A DNA stretch of 64,000 nt from Merluccius polli. Its lineage: Eukaryota; Chordata; Actinopteri; Gadiformes; Merlucciidae. The notes below the pieces were generated by a model. The model worked only from the letters and a program-made list of their open reading frames with translations. It did not search any database and was not told the DNA's origin. Position numbers and translations under genes: made by a program. The stretch lies in assembly GCA_030340625.1 (NCBI GenBank), contig JAOPHQ010002850.1, positions 208,501 to 272,500 on the forward strand, written 5' to 3'. Position 1 is the first letter of the stretch, and the number at the start of each line of letters is the position of its first letter. Below, in pieces: positions 1 to 21,175 of this stretch.

Positions 1-54
1 TACATCGTGTCTTGGTTATCTTTTGACGCACACCGTGCTTTAACCAGGCCCTAC

Positions 55-1199
55 CTGTGTGATCTCCTGTGTTGTGATTTCGATGGCGTGCTCCTCCTCG
101 GTGCTGTCGTCCAGTGTTGGCCGGTTCATGTGCTTGTCGTGAAGTAGCGCCAGATCCTTCATCTTCTGCCGAACCCGCGTGATTTCATATTGAATCTGAA
201 GAAAGACATAGCTGTAATACTGGGGGGGGGCTGCCTCCATCACATTCAACCCAAATAGAGGACTTGACTTTGAGTTAAGCTGATCGTAAATTGTACACGT
301 CTATGGTTAAATATGTGTAGAATGTGTGTGTGTGTGTGTGTTTCTTTAACAGAAATGCTAGTTAATCTTGATTCTATCGAGTCACCATTCAGTCCTTACT
401 TCGTCTACTCCGTCTACCCATTTAGGGGGCAGTTTTTTGGTGACTCCAATGGCAGCTTCAGGATCCAGACTGATTCCTGACACCAGCGCCATGCGGTCGT
501 CAGCCAACTTCAAAACAAGCAGGACAACGTAGTAGTATCAACTGACAATCATCACACAAAGTAAGTGCATTTCATACAAGGGGAAAACGATGTGAAGCAA
601 ATTTTACATGAAAGGAAACACGAGTGTGAAGAGCAGTACCTCGTCCAGCTCCTAATGTGATTGGCAGATACAGTGCGGCCCATCCAAAAGAGAGCAAGGA
701 GGGAATGTAGACAAAAGCAATAGCAAAGAGTGAACCCAGAGAGAGTAAGCAGTGATTGGCTTTGCAGTATTTTAGCATGCACACCCATCCATACACACAT
801 AGTCTTGTACAGTGTAGTCTATTGCCAATGTAATCTATCTATGTAGATATATATCTATATATATATTAGAAATTGTATGTGCCCGTTATTTAAGTAAATG
901 CAACAGGGGTAATGTGATGAACAAGTATTTATGTAGCATACTTACAAAAAGAAAAGAAAAAAGCAGTGTAGGTTACACTTACAATAACGAATACCATAAT
1001 TATGGTCATTTTATTGTCATATTTTATTGGCTATAACACTTCACACCATTCCTCATGCCACACACAGTATGCACAGCGTGTACTTATAGTCCAACATGTA
1101 CTGTTGACACAACAGCACAGGTTGGACTGAACCACACCAGCTAAACCTGATGCTAAATACAATGCAGGACGTCGTAATTAACATGCCCCCCCCCATCCC

Positions 1200-1239
<40 letters not shown>

Positions 1240-1593
1240 CACACATGCACCATAATTTCACGTTAACAAATGACGTCATGTTAAAGGAGGGGTCCTACGC
1301 CCCTGGGAGGATGATTACATTGCAGACGATAAAACGGGGAAGTGCAGTTCAACCTGAAGCTAACTAAATGCACCGACTCCCCCACTGACTGGCTAGCTGA
1401 CTGACTGACTACAAGCACAACACACACAAATAAAGATGACAAAACGGTCCAGACAACTCACCGCAGCATGGCTACGTGTGCTTAGAGTACGACGGGGATC
1501 GTATGTACTCACTTGCTCAGCCAATATCTGCCGGTTTTGGATGGCATTGTTCCGCATTAGCAAGAAGGCATCGGTCAGACGCCGAGTTGCCAT
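55..1593 (-). CDS. stx16: Syntaxin-16, 5' part (runs off left edge)
   Basis: Syntaxin-16 is a Qa-SNARE of the trans-Golgi network that drives endosome-to-TGN membrane fusion. Three coding exons are visible on the minus strand. Exon 1 (1593-1513) starts MATRRLTDAFLLMRNNAIQ and ends at a GTGAGT donor. The next recovered exon (507-400) encodes LADDRMALVSGISLDPEA and ends in WVDGVDE. The third (195-55) encodes IQYEITRVRQKMK through HDKHMNRPTLDD to EEEHAIEITTQEITQ. Lengths of 81, 108 and 141 nt keep phase 0 throughout. These segments match the N-terminal and Habc regions of vertebrate STX16 closely. The SNARE helix and transmembrane anchor lie outside the window. Mammalian STX16 has an alternative exon between the first two recovered here; I did not find it. 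The start ATG at 1593-1591 matches the conserved family start. The gene is head to head with dgka. Confidence 0.95.
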
Positions 1594-2010
1594 GGCTATA
1601 ATGCTTTTTTTTGTTAATGTATATATAGATATATATATATATAGCTATACAGTTACACCATGCACGTATTAACGTGTCTTGTCGACAGGGAAACCGTTCG
1701 GCGGACCGCAGCGGTACCAGCTAGCCGGAGCCGCAGCGACACGCCAACCCGCGGAGAGCAGCCGGAGTCCCGGGCGGAGAAAGTTCAACACGTCCTGGTC
1801 GCGGGGGTCGATAAACTAACGCGAGAATATATAAAACACGACACAAATGTCGTGTCTTGAAGTTCGCTCTTGAACGTTAAGACGCGTAACGTTATTGTGG
1901 GGTTTTTTTGTGTTTTTTTTTTTTGTGGTAGTAGTGGTTTAGCTGCGGAAGCTGGACAACGTAAACACCTGCGTAACGTAGCGTAACGTGACGTAACGTA
2001 GCGCAGCGCA
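1594..2010 (-). promoter_or_regulatory. stx16: stx16 5' UTR and probable promoter
   Basis: The region upstream of the stx16 ATG is rich in CpG between about 1,680 and 2,060 (many gcg/cg steps). It contains repeated 'gtaacgta/gcgta' steps around 1,970-2,000. A short AT-dinucleotide stretch lies at about 1,620-1,645. No start site can be fixed from sequence alone. The CpG-rich block sits between the divergent genes stx16 and dgka and could serve stx16 only, since the dgka first exon appears to lie about 0.7 kb further right. Confidence 0.45.
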
Positions 2011-2497
2011 TGCGCAGCGTCTTGCTCTACCGGCGCGCGGCTCTGATGCGTTTGCGCCGCGTACCGATCCGGAGGGTGAATACAGTGCACTCAGATAACA
2101 TCTACATCAATTTGTTGTTTTTTCTCGTGAGACTAAGGCCTAAATAGTGTAATTATTAAAAATGATATTAAAATAAAAAATAATTACTGCATAGTTGTAT
2201 TTAACAGCAGATATTTATTTATTCAAACTACTGTAACAGTTATAGGCCGACTTATCAATTGCATGTCCTGTCTATATGTAAAAGCCAATTAGACCTATTG
2301 GCCTTTTGATAAAGATGTGCACGCCTTTCACATTCCACGTGATGAAATAAAGTTTTATTTTTTTTAATTAAAAAAAGAAAAGTGAATTCAATTTAAAGTG
2401 CACTTTCACCTTATGCAACTCAACAGGTAGGGGCCTATATAGGCCTATGGCTTTCAGACAGACAATTAAATTGCGCAATTGGGACGTCTCTGCAGCA

Positions 2498-2543
<46 letters not shown>

Positions 2544-2700
2544 TGTGTGTGCATGTGTGTGTGCTGTCCCCTGTCTCTCTGCACTAACTGTGATTATGTC
2601 GCAAAAAGCTCCCGCTCCGCCCACCTGTAATCCCGTATATCCTCACGGTCGGACATTTATCCACAACACAAGGCGCACGCTGCAGACCAGACGCCTGCAA
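2011..2700. other. stx16-dgka intergenic stretch with GT microsatellite
   Basis: AT-rich spacer between two divergent genes. A (GT)n microsatellite lies at about 2,500-2,539, followed by a shorter interrupted GT stretch to about 2,562. Apparent reading frames across it encode only Cys-Val repeats and are not genes. I see no other feature. Confidence 0.6.
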
Positions 2701-2813
2701 GCTGACTTTTTAGAAAAACCTGAAGATTGACGTTTTTAGGGCGAATTTCTACACTTCTTTCTCGTGTATTTGACCGCTGACCGCTGTGTGTGTGAGCCAT
2801 ACGTTGCACAAAG
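2700..2813 (+). other. dgka: Probable non-coding first exon of dgka
   Basis: A strong splice donor (AAG followed by GTAAGT) lies at 2,814, about 630 nt upstream of the first coding exon, whose acceptor is at 3,440. No ATG-initiated frame here joins in phase with the coding exon, so the exon is taken as 5' UTR. Its 5' end is not defined by the sequence. Confidence 0.5.
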
Positions 2814-3453
2814 GTAAGTTCATCAACGATTATGGAGAAGTCGACTATTAACCTATTTGTGGGACACCTGCCTTAAACATTTATGAAGCAGAGTTGGGTG
2901 AATTGAGTCACCATGCGTGTCACTCATGGTTTAGAGACTGTAATCCCTGCGGATGGACGGCCTGTTTTAAAAGGTTGGATTTAGTTTTTGGGTTTAGATT
3001 GAAATGACCTGACATGGTGATGAATCAAAGTGGACCGATGAGGATGTGCTTTTAAAGTGGCTTTTGCAGGCTCACAAGGATATAAATTGCCCATTTATCT
3101 TTGAATGCTTTCCATGGAAACGACAATATGGTGGTAACTTCTGCATAAGTTGCCACATATTAGCCTGTTGTTTATGTTTTACAACTATGTGTCTTCAATC
3201 AATTCATAGCCTTCTTCCATAGGAGATGTTTCTATGCCAAACCGGCTTTTCATTTGAGTAGTGTGTGTGTGTGTGTCTGTGTGTGTGTGCTACTCAAGGA
3301 ATGAAAGCCAACCTGTTTATAGGTTCATTGTAACTTGGCAAATCACTTGTTTCTTTAATCTGAACCTTTCAAGTGTGATCCACTTGGAAATATGATGAAA
3401 ATATGATATTAATTAATTCATTTCTTTGTTTGACCTGTAGTCGGCTGGCTACC

Positions 3454-11391
<7,938 letters not shown>

Positions 11392-11664
11392 AGACTCCCT
11401 GCTTGTACTGCGAATGTAAATCTTCCTGCTGTCATTCAACAGACACAAAGTACAAATCACCATAGACAAATATATAGGGGGTGATAGGCTTAATATTTTA
11501 AACATTTATATTTCAGCTTTGCCTTGCACCACAACTCCAACACCACAATTTTTTTTGTCAACTGCGCAGTTTAATTGTGTTTCCTTTTGCATGTTCTTAA
11601 TAATGAATGCTTATATGAATATTAATATTATTATACCCCTCAATGTATGTGAAGGAGAAGATGC

Positions 11665-11670
11665 AATAAA
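11665..11670 (+). terminator. dgka: Candidate polyadenylation signal of dgka
   Basis: A canonical AATAAA hexamer lies 274 nt after the dgka stop codon, in AT-rich sequence. It is the first canonical signal downstream of the stop. Confidence 0.5.
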
Positions 11671-12880
11671 TACATTTTAATTTAACTCACATGGCATCTA
11701 TAGTATTTCCTGTTTTATATACAGCAGGAATATACATGTTAATTACTTTACAGCAATATTGCTATGCATCATCTATAGTATCGTTGTTGTTTTTGGTGTT
11801 GTTGTGGCTTTGCTGTGCTAAATCTAGATATGTTTATTGAATGTCTTTGTTTCTTTTATTTGTTTTTGTTAGTCACATCCATCCTATTTGAGCCTGTTTA
11901 GTGGTAAAGGAAGTGAGCGTTTCATGTGGCTGTTTTAACTGTTTCCTTCAGAGGTGTTGAGACTCCATGTAAGATGAACTTTGTTATTCTGAATGTCGTA
12001 AAGTGTTGTAATGTGCGCTTAATAACCAACTGACCAGATTGAGATCTGCAGAGATTGGTAAAGAGCTGTATTGTTGCCAATGTTGTTTCCTTGATTCATA
12101 GGCCTAACATCATTGATCTATTTATTATACATTTTATTTAGTAGACAATGCACAATTAATCAAAGCAATATATCTTCTGTGACCTTACTGTATTTGTTTT
12201 GTTTTTCACTTTTGTGCTCTGGATCTGCATTTCTTTTTTTTTTATTCCTATGCGAGTGTGTGTGTTAGTGGAAGTGTATTTAACCAAGTCTCTTTTGATC
12301 ATTTCTGTCTCTGCTGTGTGTCAGAATGTGTGTGGCCTCCTGTTTAACCTTTTTTTTCCATAGACACACACACACACACACACGCTTGTGAAAATATAAG
12401 CGTATGGTCAGCAGCTGGGGGGGCTGGCCACGGTTGTAAGTGACCAGGGAAATGTAAACAAAGCTTATAGTTACAGATCATTCTTTCCTGGGCAGCAGAG
12501 GCTAAGCCTGGCTCATGGGGAAAGCTCAAGAAATCAACAGCGGTATACTTTACTGCGGGCCGCGCCATGTGCCCATCTCGAGGACATAGCTGGCACGCAC
12601 TGGCAGCCATCGCCTTGGCCACGGGGACAGACTTGAGGTTACTTTACCTGACACTTACCAGATCTTAAAAAAGAAATCAGAGCGCATGTCTCGTGGGGGT
12701 CTGGTGGTGGCTGCTGGTGTGTGTTTGTGTGTGTGTGTGTGGGGGGGAGGGGTAAAGTGATGGGCAGGGTCTGTCTGTCGGGTCTTGCTTTTCTGTTGCC
12801 GATGATCTGTGACTATACGGTAATGTTATGTTTATATTGTCGCTGACATATGGAAGTGTGCAGCTGCGACTAAAAGATGG

Positions 12881-13016
<136 letters not shown>

Positions 13017-13552
13017 TCCCTGGTGATGTCATTGCACTGTGGTAGGACCTCGTGTTTAAATGTAGCCTATATGTGCTCAACAGGTGCTCCTGCTTTTCTT
13101 TGTTGTCCTTTTTTATTTTTAACAGTGAATGTTATGCAAACACGGTCCTTTCACTGGCAGTATTTTGTATTTGTAACTATAAATATAAATAAATACTATA
13201 TTTAACATTCAGCTTATTGTAAGTGCCATTTATAGCTTCAAGTTTCCACTTTATTGCTGATCAGGAGCTTCAGCTGGAATAATATATCCCTATCAAGCTG
13301 AAGTGACAGTAGGCTATGCTGATTAATCCATTCAGCTGTTGGTCCATGAGCTGCTTTTCTACCAGGGAACTGTTTTTTGACACTAACCTACGATCCTGTG
13401 AGTGTGCCAATGACTAAATTACAGTAAATTACACTAAATCTTCGGTGTCAGGAAGTCTCCACAATGCGGGTTTATTTATAGCCGACACCAGACAATAATA
13501 GTCCCACGTGTCTTTGTCTCCTACGTTGAGATATTCAGCCTCTTGCGCGTCT

Positions 13553-13656
13553 TGCGTCAATGGAATCCCGTGCGTGCGTCAATCTGGGCGAGAACGACGC
13601 TTATTTGTTTACGCTCCGGAAGCTGTCCCCGCCCACTTGACCATATATGGAGGAAG
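13553..13656 (+). promoter_or_regulatory. nr4a1: nr4a1 immediate-early promoter elements
   Basis: Two direct copies of TGCGTCAAT lie at 13,553-13,561 and 13,575-13,583. They contain TGCGTCA, the AP-1/CRE-like 'NAP' element described for the mammalian Nur77 promoter. A GC box (CCCCGCCC, 13,627-13,634) follows. A perfect CArG box CCATATATGG (13,641-13,650) is directly followed by AGGAAG, an ETS core. CArG plus adjacent ETS is the serum response element layout for SRF with a ternary complex factor. An AATAAAA sequence at about 13,682 could serve as a weak TATA element. This fits the known growth-factor and depolarisation response of NR4A1; function here is inferred. Confidence 0.75.
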
Positions 13657-13709
13657 ACACACCTTTTGCCGTTGCCACCCGAATAAAACGCGCTGCATGG
13701 CGGTAGGTG

Positions 13710-13822
13710 TGTGTGCGCTCACAGCAGTGGACGGACACATTCATGTAGGCTGTCAGTCGTGTGGATTGGAGTAAATGCAAAAACAAACCCCGTCAAAGTC
13801 CGGATTTTTGTGTAATTATCAG
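13710..13822 (+). other. nr4a1: Probable non-coding first exon of nr4a1
   Basis: A donor (ATCAG followed by GTCAGT) at 13,823 lies just downstream of the CArG/ETS promoter. Splicing to the acceptor at 14,731-14,732 would place the nr4a1 ATG three bases into the second exon. The start site is approximate. Confidence 0.5.
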
Positions 13823-14734
13823 GTCAGTGGAAATGTATTTGTGTGCATGCATGCAGGGTAGTTCACTTTAAAGCATCCTTGAAGTTAAAAGTAATGTAGG
13901 CCTATGGGGCTTTCACTTTTAATGAAGGAAACCCCCAAGTAGTTATGTGGCATTATCCTAAACAAAAAAAAAGGCAATGACGACTTCTAAAAACCTGAGG
14001 CCAGTTTTTTCCAGATAACTTTAAAAAATAATATTTCTTTTAGGACTTTGTTATAATGATATCTGGTAGTGTGTGATCCATTCTACCAGAATGTATTTGT
14101 TTGTTTTTTACTCTGTGTTGTGTTAGCATGTATGGTCTAGTTCAGCATGCAAGTAATTCTTCTTATTCTAACCAGTTTATGTCTCTGGTATCTCATTATT
14201 ATGCCTTGTCCATATAACCCAGTAGGTCTACCTCACACTTTTGGAATACATATTAGTTAGAATACATATAGCCTACCTTAAGAAGAATAAAAGCTAAGGG
14301 AAATGAATAGTCAATACTACTCTTAATACTTCTTATGTAACTCATAGGGTTTGAGTGTTAATTCACAACACACAAGCGGGCATTGCCATTTTTACACACT
14401 TCAACACCCCTCCACTCCACCTTGAAATGCAATATGTTGGACTCTCCCTGCACTCTTACTAGCTCAGTCCTGCAAGGGGTGGGCTGCTATGGTCAAGCTC
14501 TCCATGGCAATAATGTGCAAATGTTCCTATTCCACAAAAAAAAGCCTCACTTTAAACTGCACATTATTTTATTTGCAGTCCGATTGTCTTTTGCGTTTTA
14601 AAAAATAAATTGTTATGTTGAATACTAAAACTATGCATTTATCAAAATACATACTTGCAAAATGAATTTCATGAATACATCTTATATCCTACTTATTCTT
14701 GTGTTTTTCCTCAGTTTTTCTGTTTCCTGTAGCG

Positions 14735-17250
14735 ATGCCCTGTGTCCAAACCCAGATTGGGATCCTGACCAATGACAGTCTCAGCTCTGAGTTCTTAAAC
14801 ACCGACCTTAATGCCAAACTGGTAATGGACATCGGTGACCAGAAGGACCAGCTGTCTGCTTCTTCGTTGCCCAGCATCAACACCTTGGTTGCCAGTGGCT
14901 ACGTGGGGGAGTTTGATGCCTACTCCTGCAAGGTCACCTCCGCAGCCCCCGACCCAAGCGTCTCTTTCAGCCCCTCGCCAGTAGCTGGCGGCTCCAGCCC
15001 TCACCAAAACCTCAAGCTGGACGATTTCCAGGTGTATGGCTGCTACCCAGGCTCCTTTGCGTTTGGCTACCTGGACGAGACACTGTCCTCGTGCGGCTCG
15101 GACTACTACAACAGCCCGGTCTACGCTGCCGCCTCCCCGCCGACGCCCAGCTACCAGCCTCCGACCACCCCCGTCTGGGACTCCTTTAGCCCCTACTCCT
15201 CGGCCCCTTCGTCCGCAGCGGTTGAAAAAGCGGTTCTAGCTCATCAGCTCTCCTTTTTCACTTTCAACCCCCCGGCGGAGGAGATATCCCCCCTGGGCCA
15301 GAGGCAGGACCATGTCACAGACGACCCTAGCTTCTCCCTCGCTTGTCAGCAGCATGCATCCCCTCTCTGCTGCCCCCCCATTTCCCCAGGCCACGGGGGT
15401 CTGGAAAGCCCTCGGCCGATGGAGGGGACCATGACATCCCCTCAGACTTGCAGCCCGGGTTCTGGTGACGGTCGTTGTGCGGTTTGCGGGGATAATGCAT
15501 CGTGCCAACACTATGGAGTGCGCACCTGTGAGGGCTGCAAAGGCTTTTTCAAGGTACAGAGCTCGTGTTTCGTCGTATATCACTGTTCGTAACGACACAA
15601 TTAATGTCATGATCAATTATCTCACACTTCATGTGTTTTGTTGTCCGACAGCGCACTGTGCAGAAAAATGCGAAATACGTGTGCCTCGCCAGCAAAGACT
15701 GTCCCGTGGATAAGAGGCGAAGAAACCGATGTCAATTCTGCCGTTTTCAGAAGTGTCTCAGCGTCGGAATGGTCAAGGAAGGTAACGTAAAGTTTAAAAC
15801 CGCGCAGGCCTTCAGCGGCTAATATATGATAATGTGGATCTGTGATCGGTAATGACAGCTTGGTGAAAGCAACGTAAACCAAAACCTGTCGGAGAATGAC
15901 ATATGGAATTTGAGTTATAGTGCCAGCTTTAGAAGATAGATGGAAACTGATACAGCAGCTGCTTTTTAACGCAGAAGATGCAGTTGCAGCTATAGGAGAT
16001 CCACATAGGCACGCCATTTAAGTCTCCTTTTCCCTGTTCACTTTCCACCTCCCAGTTGTCCGTACAGACAGCCTCAAAGGACGCCGGGGTCGTCTTCCGT
16101 CTAAACCCAAGACGGTTTCAGAAGCCTCTCCCACCAGCCCTCCTGTCAGCATCATAGCCTCACTTGTCCGGGCCCATTTGGACTCAAACCCAACCTTGGG
16201 GAAGCTGGACCACTCCAAGGTATGTCTTGAGACAGGTTAGATAAACGTTTCTCCTTAGTGAACCAGATGCATGCCAGAATTGGAGAGTGCGTAACTCATC
16301 TGATTCTTACCCTCTTTTCTCTGATTTCGTAGTACCAGGAGATAGTGGTTAGCCTGTCGGAGAAGGAGGATTCAGGGGATATCCAGCAGTTCTATGACCT
16401 GCTATCTGGTTCCATGGACGTGATCAAGAAGTGGGCCGAGACTATACCGGGGTTCACAGACTTCTGCAGTGAGGACCAAGAGCTGCTCCTGGAATCTGCC
16501 TTCGTTGAACTCTTCATCCTTCGATTGGCATATAGGTTGGTTTGTAACCGTTGTTTTCCACCACTAGTTCAGAAAATGTGTGCCTTTTCAAAGAGTTTAA
16601 AAAATGCGCTTTGTAATCACTACTTTCCATCACTTTGCTTTCCACCGCTTGTACCAAATACCAAGAATCCCTTTTGACCTCCAACGTGTCTGCAGGTCAA
16701 GTCCAGAGAAGAGCAAGCTGATCTTCTGCAACGGCGTGGTCCTCCACCGCATGCAGTGTGTCCGCAGCTTTGGGGACTGGATAGACTCCATCATGGATTT
16801 CTCCCGGAACCTTCGCCGTATGAATCTGGATGTGTCGTCCTTCGCCTGTCTCGCAGCACTCGTCATCATCACAGGTGAGATAGCATTCATTCCTCCTCAC
16901 CTCGTTTTTCTTTTTCGCTGCCGCTAGTTCATTGGAAAATCGGGAGAGTTTTAATGGTACTAACAGTGGTCATTTCTCTACACATAGATCGCCACGGCCT
17001 TAAAGAGCCAAAGCGGGTGGAGGACTTTCAGAACCATCTAATCACTTGTTTGAGGGAACACATGAGCGGAAATGGGTCGTGCAATAGCCGAACACAGCCC
17101 AACTACCTTTCAAGACTACTTGGCAAACTTCCTGAGCTGAGGACCCTGTGCACCCAGGGCCTGCAGCGCATCTTCTACCTGAAACTAGAGGACCTTGTCC
17201 CCCCTCCGCCCATTGTGGAAAAAATCTTCATGGATACCCTACCCTTCTGA
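14735..17250 (+). CDS. nr4a1: Nuclear receptor NR4A1 (Nur77/NGFI-B)
   Basis: Orphan nuclear receptor and immediate-early transcription factor that binds NBRE (AAAGGTCA-type) sites as a monomer. Coding exons: 14735-15553, 15652-15781, 16056-16219, 16333-16535, 16696-16874, 16988-17250; total 1,758 nt, 585 aa, with continuous phase. The N-terminal AF-1 region begins MPCVQTQ and carries FQVYGCYPG and SDYYNSP segments typical of NR4A1. The two-zinc-finger DNA-binding domain runs from C248 (CAVCGDNASCQHYG) across the exon 1/2 boundary to FCRFQKCLSVGMVKE. The C-terminal extension VVRTDSLKGRRGRLPSKPK binds the 5' A-rich half of the NBRE. The ligand-binding-like domain ends with the family signature IFMDTLPF. 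The exon boundary inside the first DNA-binding exon is the conserved one. The start follows an acceptor two bases before the ATG and matches mammalian MPCIQAQ. Confidence 0.97.
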
Positions 17251-19610
17251 AAGACAAAAACACAATATCTGAAAAGGGTTATCACTTTTTTAGTGTGGAT
17301 GCACCCCTGAGGAAAAAAAAGAGATAAACAAAGAGTGTTCTTCTGGGTTCTTCCCTGGTGACCTTGGTTGGAGGAGTATGGAGGAGTAGCTTCCCCTAGG
17401 TCAACCCTTTCTATTACACTGGCTCGGTATGACTTGGTATAATGGTCTTGACCAGTATTGACTTGGAATATCATACAGTACAAGTACCAAGTACAAGTAC
17501 AAAGCGATTGATATGTTGATATATCAGCCCATTTCATTTGTTATGGTCCGAAAAAAAAAGGATTATTGTGTGTATTTGAAGAACGGTACTGTTGCATTGC
17601 AAATGGAAGTTATGTTTTTGCTCAATGCAAATGATGTAGAAATGTGTGTAAAATGAAATAAGCTTATTACCAAAAGACATAATGAACATTAGTTTTCAGA
17701 ATTTCATCTTATTTTTTTTACATGCCACACAAATACTAGCTGTAGAGATGGAGACGACTCAACTCTGTTTATTTGCTTCTTATTTTCGACACAGTTAATG
17801 CAGGCCTTTCTGCTGTTACACAAAGTATTTGTCATGAAAGTGAACCTACTGAAGGTCTCCAACCAAAGTTTACAATAATATCAATCACAAACCATTCGAA
17901 ATATCCATAATTGTTCTGCTGCCATTTTCAATGTTAAGTTTCCCATCGCCCAGAGCTAGACCTATCATAAAACCATCTCTCTAGATATTAAGCCTCATCT
18001 ATTTTGTTTGCGAGCAGCAAAGATGAGCTTGAGAGCAATTAGTGTCTTCTCTCAAAGTCAAATTATTTAAGTCATATAGAAGGTGCATTGATGCCATTCT
18101 CCAACTCCATTCCAAACAGAACAGACCAAGGCCATCCGTTTAAACAGGCTATGAATCAATCCCATCTTTTGAATGTTTGTAGTACTCTCCAACATGATTG
18201 TATGGTTTCCATTGTTAAACACAAGAGTAGGAAGATATCCACATTTGTGGCATTATAATCAGTTTGTTACAGTTATATAAACAATCCTCTCTTACTTTCC
18301 CTTGTAAATGGATTCATATTATTTTAAGTGAATAACAATACTTACTTATGTTTGTAACTAATAATGAAATTATTTTTGAAAATTGAGATGTATTCATTGC
18401 CTAGTCCACTGACTGTTACACTGAAACATTCAATGACATAATTGCGTGTTTCGTTTTTGTAAAAATGTTCCTTAAGCTTTGTCATTATGTATTGTCTTAT
18501 ACATTCTTCTCAATGGTCATAAATGCAGCTTCTATATATTGGGTTGTTTTTTTCATCTGAAAAAAATATATGTGTGAAAGTAACTTGGAAAAGTCATGAG
18601 CAGCCATAAACCTAAAATAAAGAGGGAAGGCGGGAGGGAGAGAGGGAGGAAGACTACTTTGTGAGACTTGCAGGCGCAGCATACAGTACCAGGCGGCGGC
18701 ATTCATCGGCCTGTCACCCGATCCCACTCTACACAACGTCCTGCTCCTCCAGACTCTGGCATTGGCACACCAAGTGGAAAAAGGGGTTACAAGAGAAGAA
18801 AAGAGAGGGGAGGGGTTATTCAATTAAGACATGATTGTTATTACACTAATAAGCTTTCAAATCTGTATGGGCTTCATCTTGTCCTCTAAGGGAGGGCGTG
18901 TACATCTCGAGAGAGCACCTTTGCTTCTAATAACAACACCATTCAATTATATTACATTCAATTTAGTCAACCTCAAATCGCATATCACCTCAAAGGCCAT
19001 TTTACCATGAATGTTATTTTAACATTTTATTTTATGTTTGATTTATTTGTTTACAGTCAGTATTTTATATTTATCGACAAAATAATTAGATGTGTCTCTA
19101 ACAAGAATCAGCCATGTCATCGTGCCTGTTGTGCTCACTCTTCTCAATATTTGCAGTCACAATGTCACAAGATGCCATGTTATTTCCAAAACCTGGGATA
19201 TGCCAACTGGAAATAGGGCTGACCCTAATTCTTAACCTCTGCCATGACATGCAGCACTCAGCATTACGGCCTGTACACATGAGACGTCAACTTCTTCACT
19301 AAAATGTGTGGCACTCGTGTCATAATGATTTGCAACACAAACATACCAATATGTCTGTTTCAGTGTATGCTTGTGTATATGTTGTGTTGTTTAATGCAAG
19401 TCTTAATGCGAGTCTATCTAATAGAGCCATTGTGCACTCGTTGCTGCAAAGCTAAAGGACATTCTCTAAATATAACCTCACCATATTATACGGTACAGCC
19501 GGCATTGTAACGTTGCCTGCCATGTGCAGCTCAGTCTCATCTGCACATATGGTCAGCTACAATGTACAACATTAAAACTACTGTTTTTTGATGTCCTTTA
19601 CTAAAAGAGA

Positions 19611-19724
<114 letters not shown>

Positions 19725-20580
19725 GGATAGGTTATTGTTCCAGAGGGAGGAAAGCTAATAGCTCTGCTTATGGGGATGCTGCACCTGTCGTTTATTGATG
19801 GACTAGGCTGTAAATAACTGGTCTTGTGGGGACTCCTCTGCTTCCTCAAATAGAACACAGGCTCTTAATGTAAATTATATACAGCACACACTCTTAATGT
19901 CATAATATAATATTACGATGCACACACTCACTGTTTTTTTTTTTGTCCAATAAGATCCATATTTGTGCAAGGGACATTTGAAACTGTACATCAAAAGGCT
20001 TAATACTGCCTTTCAATTCCTTGGAATTAATGTTGCCAATACATGAATTGGTTCTCCTGCAGATATATGTTTAATTACACACTAACCAATTGTTTGTAAT
20101 GTGGGTGTGCATATAATTTATGTATGGTTGAATTTGGAAAACACTCTGTCAGTGTATTTATAGCTGGTCATTGTTCAGCCCATGGAAACCTCTGTAATTG
20201 GATCTGCCCTCTCTCACTAACAGAGTCCGGTGATAAATGTTTTGGCAGACTTCACTGGCCATGCCATCCCTGTGATAACTCCACCACCCATATCAGTTTC
20301 TTAAGCTCTTAGTACCTACAGGATTACATACATAAGTTAACCCGCTGCACCATGACCCTAAAATGCACTAAGGCGAATATGGACAGATGGATATAGGACA
20401 CTGGTAAAGTCCGTATGAAAGTCTGCATCGAAAGAAAGAATGGAATCAGCGCTTCAACGGATTACCAGATAGCTGTAATAAAACTAGCACTGCATATTCT
20501 TGTACAGAAGAACAGTTAATCTATTTCATGAGACAGGTGCGTAGGAGAGGGACGAGTAGATCAAAAGATGCAACAAAAAC

Positions 20581-20702
20581 AAAAGTCCTGCACACTGTCT
20601 AACTTGCAATGATACATTTATTTGCAACGTTTTGGTGCTAGACCTTCATCAGGCATCACAAATAAATGTATCATTGCAAGTTAGATAGTGTGCAGGGCTT
20701 TT
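20581..20702. repeat. Hairpin inverted repeat (MITE-like)
   Basis: Two 43-bp arms (20,581-20,623 and 20,660-20,702) are reverse complements with about two mismatches. They are separated by a 36-bp loop containing 'caacgttttggtgctagaccttcatcagg'-type sequence, a motif I recognise as a dispersed teleost repeat. It is best explained as a foldback or miniature inverted-repeat element. Confidence 0.8.
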
Positions 20703-21040
20703 ATTTTGCAATGTCAGTATAAGCTTGTAACATTAGCTTTTACTTTTGTTTTATTTTCCCCTCACTAGTCCCCACTAAAATCTCCCCTAAAGCGGGTCTA
20801 TTATGATCAGTGAGGTAATATTTGCAGTCATGTATTGGTGATTGTACAAAATGTTGTATATTTGGATGCATCCATTATCACAATGATGCATTGCACTTGT
20901 AATGTCGTTGAGTGAGAACTGAAATCGGTGGAGGGAGTAGATGTGAAAGATTGTGTTATTGTTCATGAAAGTTATTGTCGAATTGTCAGAAACAAATACT
21001 ACAAACTATGTAGATAAAGACCTTTGGTGCTACCATCTAC

Positions 21041-21154
<114 letters not shown>

Positions 21155-21175
21155 TTGTTGTTACCATTATGTCTC

